64,000 nt of DNA from Myxococcales bacterium (lineage in GTDB: Bacteria; Myxococcota_A; Polyangia; Polyangiales; Ga0077539): NCBI GenBank assembly GCA_016792845.1, contig JAEUKH010000020.1, positions 107,722 to 171,721 on the forward strand, in the 5' to 3' direction. A program made the position numbers and the translations under genes. A model generated the notes under the pieces. That model did not search any database and was not told the origin of the DNA. It was given only the letters and a program-made list of their open reading frames with translations. Every line of letters starts with the position of its first letter. Positions within the stretch are counted from its first letter, which is position 1. Shown one piece after another: positions 37,859-45,864 of the stretch.

Positions 37859-39742
37859 CTAGAGGGCCGGGTTGATCGGCACGCCGAGCTGCAGGTCGCC
37901 GTGCAGCTCGCAGAGCCCGCGGACGCCGTCGAGGAGCGCCTGGCCGGCCCCCGCGCGGGCGAGCACCGCGGCGCGGTTGGTGAGGCTCCCGCAAGCGCTC
38001 TCCCAACGCGAACGCAGGCGGTTGCGGCTCGTGACGATGCCCGGCATGCGCGGGTCGGTGAGCGCCTCGGGCCGCGCCGCGAGGGCGCCCGCGGTGTTCT
38101 CAAAGGCCATGAAGACCCCGCGGAGGGTGCGGGCGTGAACCCAGAGCCGCGCGAAGCTCTCGTCAAAGACGTAGGGCGTCCGGGTGGCGAGGCGCGGGTT
38201 CGGCGGGGGCGCCGCGGGGGCCCTCACCGCCGTGAGGCGCTCGAAGCGAAAGCTGTCGGCGCCGAGCGAGACCAGCCGTAGGGCCCCGCTCCAGAGGCCC
38301 TCGCGGGCGAGCAGGAGCGGCTGCGCGAGACCCGGCACGTCGAGGGCCGCGGCCTCGAAGACGGGCATCGGCGCGTCGTAGAGCACCCGCGGCGCGGTGC
38401 CGACCTGAAAGACGCGCCGGTGCCCCTCGCCGACCACCACCGCGCCGTTCGGCAGGGCCACGATGCCCGCCGGGGCGACAAGCGCCTGGCTCGGCTCAAG
38501 CGGCCCGGGGGGCGCGACGGGGGCCTCGTTCGGCGGCGACACCGCGTCGGCCGAGGGACGCTCGCGGAGGCTGAAATCAAGAGCAATTTCGCGGTCTTCG
38601 GCGGGCTCTGTGACCGGCCGCTGGTCGAAGCGGGTCACCGTGCGCGCCCCCGCGTCGACCGCGGCGAGGGCGACGCCGTCGCGCTGATCGAGGGCCACCA
38701 CGAGCCGCCCGCCCAGTCGGCCGAGGTGCAGCGCGCGGAGGGCGCGCGGAGGCATCTGCGGCGCGAAGCCCGCTTCGGGTTGAAAGCGCAGGGTCTCAAG
38801 GCGCGGGTGCGCGCAGTCGATGGGGGGGCCCTCTTGCTCGCGCGGCGGGGTCTGCGGCATGAGCTGGCGGTTGGGCGCTTCGATGCGGGCCGAAGGGTCG
38901 CTCGGGGCGTCGAGGGGGGCGCGCGGCGCGCCCGCGAGGCAGCGGGTGAGGGTGGCGGCGAGCACGGTCTGGTCGCCCGCGCGCAGCAGCTCGATCGCGC
39001 CCACGGTGTCGCCGCTCAGGCCCGTCGAGAGGGCCATGGGGGTTCGGGCTTCGAGGGCGGCGGTGAGCCTGATGGCCCGCACGGTGCCGCGCACCTCGTC
39101 GTCGGTGACGGTGGCCCCGGTCCACGCGAGGGCGAAGCCGTCGCCCTCGGCGACGACGCTGACCCGCGAGAGCCGCGCGTTCTCATGGAAGATCACCCGC
39201 GGCGCGCCGCGGCTCTGGCCTTGCGCGTCGAGGGGCACCACCACCACGTCGCCCCCGGTCGAGTTCACCGGGCCGAGCGGGTCGAGGGTCGCGGGGGGCA
39301 GCCCCGTCGGCGCCGGTCGACGCGGCGCCGCCACACCGGGCGCGGGGCGCGGCCTCGGCGGCGGGGTCACCGCGGCCACGAGGAGCCCGCCCGCGGTGGC
39401 CGACCACGCCAGGGCCACGGCGCGCGCGTCGAGGGCGAGGGTGACGTCGTCGCGCACCCGCTCGGCCCGCACCGCGTCGCCGTCGCGCCCGAAGGTCACC
39501 AGCGCCGACCGCACCTGGGCGCGGCCGGTGTTGACGTTCTCGACGTAGGCCACGAGCGCCGCGGGCCCGTCGGCGGCCACCGCGAAGGTGCGGGCGAACG
39601 CGAGGGCCTCGCCGTGCCGCACCTCACGGGGCGCAGGGCCCCCGCGGAGCGCCTCAAGCGGCGTGGTCTGGGCCCACCCGAGGGCCGAAGCGAGGCACAA
39701 TCCGAGCGAGGCCGCGAGGGCCCCTGGGGCACACTTTCGCAC
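37859..39742 (-). CDS. Large secreted protein of unknown function, propeller-like
   Basis: The 627-aa protein starts at a GTG at 39742, which opens a signal peptide (ALAASLGLCLASALGWAQ). The mature protein consists of repeated beta-strand units: VTFGRDGDAVRAERV, VVVVPLDAQGQSRGAPRVIFHENARLSRV-type text, LHLGRLGGRLVVALDQRDGVALAAVD, ALPNGAVVVGEGHRRVFQVG. This is as in beta-propeller periplasmic proteins. Pro/Ala-rich inserts break it up, and the last 90 residues are helical with a Cys pair (CGSLTN, GLCELHGDLQ). No enzymatic motif was recognised. It ends just before the AT-cored element region and is divergent from the 39874 gene. Confidence 0.68.
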   Translation of the reverse strand: MRKCAPGALAASLGLCLASALGWAQTTPLEALRGGPAPREVRHGEALAFARTFAVAADGPAALVAYVENVNTGRAQVRSALVTFGRDGDAVRAERVRDDVTLALDARAVALAWSATAGGLLVAAVTPPPRPRPAPGVAAPRRPAPTGLPPATLDPLGPVNSTGGDVVVVPLDAQGQSRGAPRVIFHENARLSRVSVVAEGDGFALAWTGATVTDDEVRGTVRAIRLTAALEARTPMALSTGLSGDTVGAIELLRAGDQTVLAATLTRCLAGAPRAPLDAPSDPSARIEAPNRQLMPQTPPREQEGPPIDCAHPRLETLRFQPEAGFAPQMPPRALRALHLGRLGGRLVVALDQRDGVALAAVDAGARTVTRFDQRPVTEPAEDREIALDFSLRERPSADAVSPPNEAPVAPPGPLEPSQALVAPAGIVALPNGAVVVGEGHRRVFQVGTAPRVLYDAPMPVFEAAALDVPGLAQPLLLAREGLWSGALRLVSLGADSFRFERLTAVRAPAAPPPNPRLATRTPYVFDESFARLWVHARTLRGVFMAFENTAGALAARPEALTDPRMPGIVTSRNRLRSRWESACGSLTNRAAVLARAGAGQALLDGVRGLCELHGDLQLGVPINPAL

Positions 39743-39873
39743 GGTACGTTGCCTACGGGGTGTTGCGGCAACGGGGCGCGGTGTCAAGCATTCGTTGCGC
39801 CTCGCGGCGGAGCGGCGGAGTGCTGAAAACACGCTCCCGGCCACGGGCCGAGAGGGTGTAGCATCGCGAGGCT

Positions 39874-40959
39874 GTGCATCCCCAGAAGTTGTGGTCGAGC
39901 GCCGACGTCATCGCGGTGCGCGAAGGTGCCTACGAAGCGCTCTTTGCGCGCGGCGAGTTCGAGGCCGAGTCACTTCGGATGGAGTCGCTGCTCGACGCGG
40001 CCTTTCACCCCGATTCGGCCGAGGTCGACCCGGGGCTCGGGCTCGCCTTCGTGCTCCTGCCAGACGGCGGCGACGCGGGGCTTCGGCGGTTGAGCGAGGC
40101 CATCGCGGCGGGCGCCGTGGGCTGGCCCGTGGGGCACGCGCTGCTCGGGTATCTCGGCCTCCTCGGCGCGCCTGACGCGCTCCGAGAGCGGGTCGCGTCG
40201 GTCTTCGACGGGGTGGCCTCGACCCGGCCTGAGGCCCTCGCGGCGAGCGCCATCGGCGGCGGCGATCTTCGCGACTACCGCGACCACTACGAGCAGCTTC
40301 GCCGCGCCGAGGCGAGCCTGGCGGGCCTCGCGGGGCGTTGGCCCGTGGTGGTGGCGCGGCAGTGGTTCGACTTCGTGCTGGCGCGCCGCTGGTCGGGCTT
40401 TGAGAGCCTTCGCGCGTTGAACCTCGGCGAGCTCGACCCGGCCTCGCGCTGGCTGGTGAGCACCGCCGAGTTTCTCGCGGGCGAAGAGGGCGCTCGGCTC
40501 TCGATGATCGCTTGCGCCGAGGCCATCGTGGGCCCCGTCGACCCGCGCTGGCCGCGGCTGTCGCGCATCGTCGCGCGCGAGATGGCGGCCCTCGTGGCAG
40601 AGCCCTTCGCGCTCCGATGGCGGCATCTTCAGTGCGCCGCGGCCCGCGATCACGCCGCGGCGGCGGTGCGTCACTGGCTCGGCGCGACCCAGGGCGATGC
40701 GCGCCCCGAAGAAGACCTCGGGGTCTCGATCCCGCCGGGGGGGCCTCACGGCAGCCTCGGGGTGCTCTCGCCCGAGCCCACGGCGGCGGCCCGCGCGGCC
40801 GAGGCGTGTCGGCAGAAGGCGGGTGAGTTTCTGCTCGATTGGTTTGTGCAAGACCGGGCCATCGCGCGGCCCGTCGATGCCTGGGCGGCCGACGTGTTGC
40901 GGCTCTATCACCGACTGCGCGGGGTGGTCATGCTCGGCGCCCTCGGAGCCTCGCGATGA
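39874..40959 (+). CDS. Helical protein of unknown function
   Basis: The 361-aa protein starts at a GTG at 39874 (VHPQKLWSSADVIAVREGAYEALFARGEFE). It is rich in Ala/Leu/Arg/Glu helices (AEASLAGLAGRWPVVVARQWFDFVLARRW, LSRIVAREMAALVAEP) with no signal peptide or membrane segment. Codon bias is consistent throughout, so it is a real gene. I do not recognise a family. It is coupled to the next gene by an ATGA overlap (40956-40959), so both are probably made in fixed ratio. Confidence 0.65.
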   Translation: MHPQKLWSSADVIAVREGAYEALFARGEFEAESLRMESLLDAAFHPDSAEVDPGLGLAFVLLPDGGDAGLRRLSEAIAAGAVGWPVGHALLGYLGLLGAPDALRERVASVFDGVASTRPEALAASAIGGGDLRDYRDHYEQLRRAEASLAGLAGRWPVVVARQWFDFVLARRWSGFESLRALNLGELDPASRWLVSTAEFLAGEEGARLSMIACAEAIVGPVDPRWPRLSRIVAREMAALVAEPFALRWRHLQCAAARDHAAAAVRHWLGATQGDARPEEDLGVSIPPGGPHGSLGVLSPEPTAAARAAEACRQKAGEFLLDWFVQDRAIARPVDAWAADVLRLYHRLRGVVMLGALGASR

Positions 40960-42020
40960 ACACCTTTGATCAAGCCGTGTGTGCGCTCCGAGAGGCCCTC
41001 GACGGGTGGAATCGCGGGGCCGTGCCCGGGCTGATTTCCCGCGCCGCGGTGCTCTTCGACGAGGCCGCCCGTGACCCTGAGCCTCGCACCCGCGCGGTGG
41101 CCCGGGTCGGCGCGGCGGTCTCGCGCGGCTTCGCGGGCGACCCTGAGCTCGCGCGCCGTCGGCTGCTCGAAGCCATCTCCGAGACCCCTGACCTCGCCGC
41201 GGGCTACGTCGCCCTCGGGATGCTCTGCCTCCGCGACCCGCACCCCCTCGACCACGCGCAGACGGCCGTTTGGGCGCTCTTGGCGGCCCGCGATCTCGCC
41301 CCGGGGGTGCCCTGCATCGAGCGCATGTTGCCGCCCGCGTTCACCGCGGCGGGCGAGTTCATGTCGGCGCTCCAGAGCGCCCGCTCGGCGATGCAGCTCG
41401 ACCACGACGACGACGAGTCGCGGCTCTGGGCCGCGATGTTGCGGCTCTACTTCGGCGGCGATCTCTCGGCCACGGCGGTGCTCTGCAACGAGGTGCCTGA
41501 GCTCGCGATGGCCTACGGCAAGAGCTCGGCGGCGTGGCTCGGGGCGGTGGCGGGGCACTACGCGCGGGCGGAGTTTCATGAGGCGCGGGTCTCGCTCCGC
41601 AAGGCGATCGCGCCGCTCAAGATCGGCGACGCCCAAGACGCGCCCTGGGTCGACGGCGCGCGGCGGTGGTACCGCGAGCTCAAGGGCTTCGGGCCCGGGG
41701 TGGCGATGTCGGGCGACCGCTGGCTCCGCGATGTGGGGGGCTCCCAGAGCGAGTACGCCCGCACCCGCGCAGCCTTGTCGGCCTTTCGCGAGCAGGTGAG
41801 CCTCCGGCCCGAGCGGGCCGCCGCCGAGGGGGTCGAGGTGTTGGCCGTCGAGGGCCTCGTCGGTGAGCTTGAGGCCCGCACCCGGCGCGGCATTCTTGAG
41901 TGGGGCGCGCGGCTCATCCTACGCGGGTTCGCCGAGGCGTACCTGCCCCTGGTCGCCTGGCTCGAAGCCCCCCCGATGGACGTCCTCGCCGCGATGGACC
42001 TCCTCGTGCTCGACGGCTAG
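40956..42020 (+). CDS. TPR-like helical protein of unknown function
   Basis: The 354-aa protein starts at ATG 40956, inside the stop of the upstream gene. Its text has TPR-like paired helices: FDQAVCALREALDGWNRGAVPGLISRAAVLFDEAARD, LARRRLLEAISETPDLAAGYVALGMLCL, AQTAVWALLAARDLAPGVPCIERMLP, AVLCNEVPELAMAYGKSSAAWLGAV. There is no signal peptide. A cytoplasmic scaffold or chaperone-like adaptor is possible. It forms a two-gene unit with the 39874 gene. It ends at an inverted repeat that begins at its stop codon. Confidence 0.68.
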   Translation: MNTFDQAVCALREALDGWNRGAVPGLISRAAVLFDEAARDPEPRTRAVARVGAAVSRGFAGDPELARRRLLEAISETPDLAAGYVALGMLCLRDPHPLDHAQTAVWALLAARDLAPGVPCIERMLPPAFTAAGEFMSALQSARSAMQLDHDDDESRLWAAMLRLYFGGDLSATAVLCNEVPELAMAYGKSSAAWLGAVAGHYARAEFHEARVSLRKAIAPLKIGDAQDAPWVDGARRWYRELKGFGPGVAMSGDRWLRDVGGSQSEYARTRAALSAFREQVSLRPERAAAEGVEVLAVEGLVGELEARTRRGILEWGARLILRGFAEAYLPLVAWLEAPPMDVLAAMDLLVLDG

Positions 42021-42185
42021 AGACGCGCCCAAGTCGTCGGACCGAGCACCGCGAAGGGGCGCAAGTGATGCAAGGCGACGGGGCGAAGACGGGCTGTTGG
42101 CCCGTCGAGACCCGGCAACGCAGCAGCGCGCCGTGGACCTGAAGTGGGGCGACGGGAGACGACTTGGTCGCGTCTCAAGAGACGC
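42020..42185. repeat. Long-range inverted repeat with inner hairpins between convergent genes
   Basis: The left arm 42020-42038 (GAGACGCGCCCAAGTCGTC) and right arm 42158-42176 pair at 18 of 19 positions. Inside, GACGGGC-TGTTG-GCCCGTC (42088-42106) forms a perfect hairpin. Right after, GCGTCTC-AA-GAGACGC (42170-42185) forms an alternative hairpin that competes for the right arm. The arms begin at the stop of one gene and end just before the stop of the convergent gene. It could be a transcribed structured element, a bidirectional terminator or a switch between two folds. Confidence 0.6.
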
Positions 42186-42187
42186 CG

Positions 42188-42625
42188 TCACCGCCCCTCG
42201 ACCTGGAAGGCCCCGCACGAGGGGTGCTCGATTTGCCCTGAGAACAAGGGCTCTGTGACCCGCCCGTGGAGCCCCACCATGATGTACCCGGGCGGTCGCG
42301 CGACCCACGCCTCGGGGCTGAGCGCGACCGCGTCGCCCGCACATCGCCCGCGCAAGGTGTAGCGCCCCGCGGCGCCGCTCGGCCCGTGATGAAACACGAA
42401 CTCGGCCCTGAGCGTGTCGCCCGCAAAGCCAAGCACCCGCAGCGTGAGGGCGGTCTCGCCCTGGGCGCATTGGTAGCGCCCCTCCCATCGGGTGTGGGCG
42501 GTGAGGGCGCAGCCGCCCGCTGTCGGCCCGGGGCGTGGCCGTGTGACCCGCACCCGCGGCGCGTCAGCGTAGACCCCGGCGCCGAGGGTCAAGAGCGCCG
42601 CGCCGATCACCCGGGGCGCCCTCAT
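42188..42625 (-). CDS. Secreted small protein of unknown function
   Basis: The 145-aa protein has a signal peptide (VIGAALLTLGAGVYA). The mature part holds four cysteines (GGCALTAHTRWEGRYQCAQG, GRCAGDAV, PSCGAFQVEG) and beta-rich segments (ALTLRVLGFAGDTLRAEFVFHHGPSGAAGRYTLRG), so a small disulfide-bonded domain is likely. No family was recognised. Its ATG overlaps the stop of the 42622 gene (ATGA), indicating a coupled pair. Its stop lies just after the inverted-repeat region. Confidence 0.65.
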   Translation of the reverse strand: MRAPRVIGAALLTLGAGVYADAPRVRVTRPRPGPTAGGCALTAHTRWEGRYQCAQGETALTLRVLGFAGDTLRAEFVFHHGPSGAAGRYTLRGRCAGDAVALSPEAWVARPPGYIMVGLHGRVTEPLFSGQIEHPSCGAFQVEGR

Positions 42626-43743
42626 TGAAACAGCGCGTCGAGCTCGGGGTCGTTGATGCCTGAAAATGCGAGCCGCAAGCTGGCTTCGTGTTGCCGCAGC
42701 ACGGCGCTGACGCCCTCGCGCCGGGTGGCGGCCACCTGCGACACCCCGTAGAAGCTCAAATGCTCGGCGTGATCGGCCAGGAGCGCCGCGGCGAGGTCGC
42801 GAAAGCCGGGGAGATCCCAAGTGATCATCGCGGCGAAGAGCAGCCGATCGAGGAGCCGCACGTAGCCTGGCTCTGAGACACGGCGCGCGATGAAGCCCGG
42901 CAGGTCGGCGGCGGCGCGCCCGAGGAGCCACCACGTTCGGCTCGTGAGCTTGGTGTCGTCGAGGGCCACCGCGCACGCGAGCGCTTCGAGCTGCGTCTCG
43001 CTGAGCCCCCGCGAGAGGAGCAGCTCGCGCCAGAGCGCATGCTGATCGAGCACGGGGTCTTCGAGGGTCAGGGCCCGCTCGGCCCGAGCGAGGAGCTTCG
43101 GCTGCCGCACGAGCACATCGAGCACCCGAAGGCCGACCTCGTTGAGCCCCGAGGGCTGGCTGAACGCGAACACACGCCCGAGGTCTTGCGGGAGCCGGGT
43201 CGAGACCGCCGAGAGGTCGCCCCCGCCGTTGGCGTAGTCGTAGAGCCGCTCGCTGTTGGCGCTCGCGCCCTTGCCGATCTTCAACACCCGCGCGAGGTGA
43301 TCGAGGGTGCCCTGCGGGTCGTCGACGCGCGACTGGCGCTCAGCCACCACGTCGCGGAGCTGGAGCACCTCGAAGCCGCTCGCGAAGAAGGCCGTCACGT
43401 CTTCGTACGAGGCGCTGGTGTGGTAGCCGATGGTGTTCGAGCCGTGCATGGCCTCGCCCCGCACGCGCACCCTGAGGCCCACGTCGTTCATCATCATGCG
43501 GTGGGCGTCGGCGAGCATCGCCCAGGCGTGCTTGTGATGGGTCGGGTCGACGGGCTGCTCGGGCAAGGCCTCGAAGATTTCAGCCCGCTTGACCCCGCTG
43601 CGATGCACCCAAAATGCCAGCGAGAGGAAGCGCTCGGGCAACGGGTAGAGCGGCAAGAGCGTGTTGCGGATGAAGGGCGCGTCGCCCAACCTGAACATCA
43701 GCACCACGTCACGCCCTAGGTCTCGCGGAGTCTCGATCTGCAT
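42622..43743 (-). CDS. Conserved-looking protein of unknown function
   Basis: The 373-aa protein has even coding bias but no known domain. Visible stretches include FRLGDAPFIRNTLLPLYPLPERFLSLAFWVHRSG, DPTHHKHAWAMLADAHRMMMND and MHGSNTIGYHTSASYEDVTAFFASGFEVLQLRDV. A helical second half reads VLDVLVRQPKLLARAERAL, TSRTWWLLGRAAADLPGFIARRV and LLFAAMITWDLPGFRDLAAALLADHAEHL. There is no signal peptide or membrane helix. It is divergent from the PEGA kinase, with about 100 bp of shared promoter space, and coupled to the small secreted protein gene downstream. Confidence 0.62.
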   Translation of the reverse strand: MQIETPRDLGRDVVLMFRLGDAPFIRNTLLPLYPLPERFLSLAFWVHRSGVKRAEIFEALPEQPVDPTHHKHAWAMLADAHRMMMNDVGLRVRVRGEAMHGSNTIGYHTSASYEDVTAFFASGFEVLQLRDVVAERQSRVDDPQGTLDHLARVLKIGKGASANSERLYDYANGGGDLSAVSTRLPQDLGRVFAFSQPSGLNEVGLRVLDVLVRQPKLLARAERALTLEDPVLDQHALWRELLLSRGLSETQLEALACAVALDDTKLTSRTWWLLGRAAADLPGFIARRVSEPGYVRLLDRLLFAAMITWDLPGFRDLAAALLADHAEHLSFYGVSQVAATRREGVSAVLRQHEASLRLAFSGINDPELDALFQ

Positions 43744-43846
43744 GGCGCCTCGCTCTGCGCGGGTCTAGCAGAAGTTGCGCCGCCGTATGGGCGATTCGAC
43801 GGCAAATGGGGGCACCGCGGGCGAGGTGGTGTATGCTCGCGGCGCG

Positions 43847-45808
43847 ATGTCGGGCCTGACCTTGCTTGAACCTGGGTGCGATTTTGCCCGGGATTTTCGC
43901 ATCGTACGGCCCCTCGCCGACGGTGGCATGAGCTCGGTGTATGTGGCCGAGCAGCGCTCCTCGGGGAAGCTGCGGGCGCTCAAGATCTTGAGCGGCGACT
44001 ACCTCCGCGACGCCGCGAGCCGGGCGCAGTTCGAGCAAGAGGCGCGCATCGGTTCGATGATCAAGAGCGGCCACGTGGTCGAGGTGATCGCCGCGGGCAT
44101 CGACGAAGAGACCGACCTCCCGTGGATGGCCATGGAGCTCCTCGACGGCGAAGACCTGGCCGATCTCGTGACCCGTCGGGGGCGCATCCCCTTCCATGAA
44201 GTGCGTGAGATTCTTGAGCAATTGGGCGATGCGTTGATCGCCGCCCACGAGGCCGGGGTGATCCACCGCGACCTCAAGCCGCGCAACATCTTCGTGGCGC
44301 GCTCGCAGCTCCGGGGCATGCCCTTCGTGGTGAAGGTGCTCGATTTCGGCATCTCGAAGCTGATCGATCGCTCGGCCACGAGCGTGGGCATCACGCGTCA
44401 GCTCGGCTCGCCGCTCTTCATGGCGCCCGAGCAGGCGCGCTCGGGTGCGCGGCTCCGTCGGAGTACCGACATCTGGCCCCTGGGGCTCCTCGCGTACTTC
44501 CTCACCACGGGCCGCTATTACTGGAAGGCTGTGACCGAGCAGGGCGTGAACATCAACGCCTTGATGCTCGAGATCGCGGTCGACCCCATCGAAGCGCCGA
44601 GCGTTCGGGCGGCCTCGCAGGGCCTCACGGGGGTGGTGCCCGAGGGCTTCGACGCGTGGTTTCTGCGCTGCATGTCGCGCGAACCCGAGGGCCGCTGGCC
44701 CGACGCGCGGGCCGCGATGGAGGGCTTCACCGCGGCCCTCACCCGCCCCCGCCGCGGCTTCGACGAGGGCTCAGAGCCCACGGTGGTGCGCCGCCTCCCC
44801 GACGACGACCCGCAGATGAGCGTGCCCACCGACGTGATGCGCCGGCCGGCCACCCTCGCGCCTGCCCGGGTGTCGAGCGCCCTCGCGCCGATGCCCACGC
44901 CGCCGGTGCGCTCGGGGCCCCACCCGGTGGCCGCGCCGGTGTCGCAGCTCCCGGTGAGCGGCGCGTTCGTGGCGGGCGAGGCCATTCACGCGACCACAGA
45001 GCCGCCGGGAAGCTCGGTGCGCGCGCTGGTGGCCGCCTCGCAGCCGGTGCCGACCGCCGTCGCGGGCGCCCCTTCGCGCGCCGACGTCGCCCGGGGGTTG
45101 AGCTTCGAGGCGCTGCGGTCGCAGCCGAAGGTGTGGCTCCTCGGGGCGGCGACGCTGGTGTTTCTGGCCTTGAGCGGCGGCTACATGCTCGCGGGCATTC
45201 AGGTGGGCCAGACCGCCGCCGAGGCGGCCCAGGGTGGGGCTGAGTTGAACACTGTTCAACTTCATTTTCAGGGGCTCCCGTCTGGGGCGCGGGTGACCGT
45301 GGCGGGGGTGCCGTTTTACTCTGACACGGCCTTCGCGGCGCGGGGGCAGGGCGCCATCGTGGTCGAGGTGAGCGCGGCGGGGTACGAGCCCGCGCAGGTG
45401 TCGGTGGTGCCTGACCGCGACCAGGAGGTGAGCGTTCCGCAGCTTCGGGCGACGCCGCCGGTGGTGCCTGTGGTGCCTGTGGTGGTGGCCCAGACGGTGG
45501 TCGTCGACGCGGGGCCGCCCGATACGGGCCCGAGCCCCGCGGTCGAGCGCGCGCCTTCGACGGCGACCCATCACCCCGCGCGGGTGCGCGAGCCGGGCGG
45601 CAGCGGCACCCTCGTGGTGGGGGCCGACCCGCCGCGGTGTGAGGTCTTCGTCGACGGGCACCGGGTGGGGCTCACGCCCGTGTTTGGGCACACCGTGGGC
45701 GCCGGCGAGCACCGGGTGATCTGTCGGCGACAGGGGCACCTGCCGATGCTGCGAACGGCCAGGGTCGAGCGCGGCGGCGAGCGCGAGGTGTTCTTCCCCG
45801 CGCCGTAG
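43847..45808 (+). CDS. Ser/Thr protein kinase with two PEGA domains
   Basis: The product has 653 aa. The ATG at 43847 is chosen because the kinase N-lobe starts soon after; two upstream ATGs give a leader without coding bias. The kinase domain (about residues 15-275) has PLADGGMSSVYVAE, LRALKILSGD, the HRD loop in VIHRDLKPRNIF, DFG in KVLDFGISKLID, and PLFMAPEQARSG. A Pro/Val-rich linker follows, then a membrane helix (VWLLGAATLVFLALSGGYMLAGI, about 430-450). Two PEGA units lie outside: LHFQGLPSGARVTVAGVPFY onward, and LVVGADPPRCEVFVDGHRVG with HTVGAGEHRVICRRQGH. PEGA domains are surface beta modules common in myxobacteria. An active receptor-like kinase is inferred. Confidence 0.92.
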   Translation: MSGLTLLEPGCDFARDFRIVRPLADGGMSSVYVAEQRSSGKLRALKILSGDYLRDAASRAQFEQEARIGSMIKSGHVVEVIAAGIDEETDLPWMAMELLDGEDLADLVTRRGRIPFHEVREILEQLGDALIAAHEAGVIHRDLKPRNIFVARSQLRGMPFVVKVLDFGISKLIDRSATSVGITRQLGSPLFMAPEQARSGARLRRSTDIWPLGLLAYFLTTGRYYWKAVTEQGVNINALMLEIAVDPIEAPSVRAASQGLTGVVPEGFDAWFLRCMSREPEGRWPDARAAMEGFTAALTRPRRGFDEGSEPTVVRRLPDDDPQMSVPTDVMRRPATLAPARVSSALAPMPTPPVRSGPHPVAAPVSQLPVSGAFVAGEAIHATTEPPGSSVRALVAASQPVPTAVAGAPSRADVARGLSFEALRSQPKVWLLGAATLVFLALSGGYMLAGIQVGQTAAEAAQGGAELNTVQLHFQGLPSGARVTVAGVPFYSDTAFAARGQGAIVVEVSAAGYEPAQVSVVPDRDQEVSVPQLRATPPVVPVVPVVVAQTVVVDAGPPDTGPSPAVERAPSTATHHPARVREPGGSGTLVVGADPPRCEVFVDGHRVGLTPVFGHTVGAGEHRVICRRQGHLPMLRTARVERGGEREVFFPAP

Positions 45809-45829
45809 CGCGGCCGACGAGGCGAGATG

Positions 45830-45857
45830 AAGGCCCCCCGAAGAGGCGGAGGGCCTT
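45830..45857. terminator. Hairpin between convergent PEGA kinase and CBM9-like gene
   Basis: AAGGCCCCCCG (45830-45840) pairs with CGGAGGGCCTT (45847-45857) with one mismatch; the loop is six bases. It lies between two convergent stops (45808 and 45865). The downstream side has only a short T pair, so intrinsic termination is uncertain. Confidence 0.45.
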
Positions 45858-45864
45858 GCGGGGG

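Noticed and set aside
42020..42185. Retron msr/msd-like element, since terminal inverted repeats and inner hairpins resemble retron layout and myxobacteria are known for msDNA
   Set aside because: No reverse transcriptase gene is nearby; the flanking genes are a TPR-like protein and a small secreted protein. It is kept only as an unexplained structured repeat.
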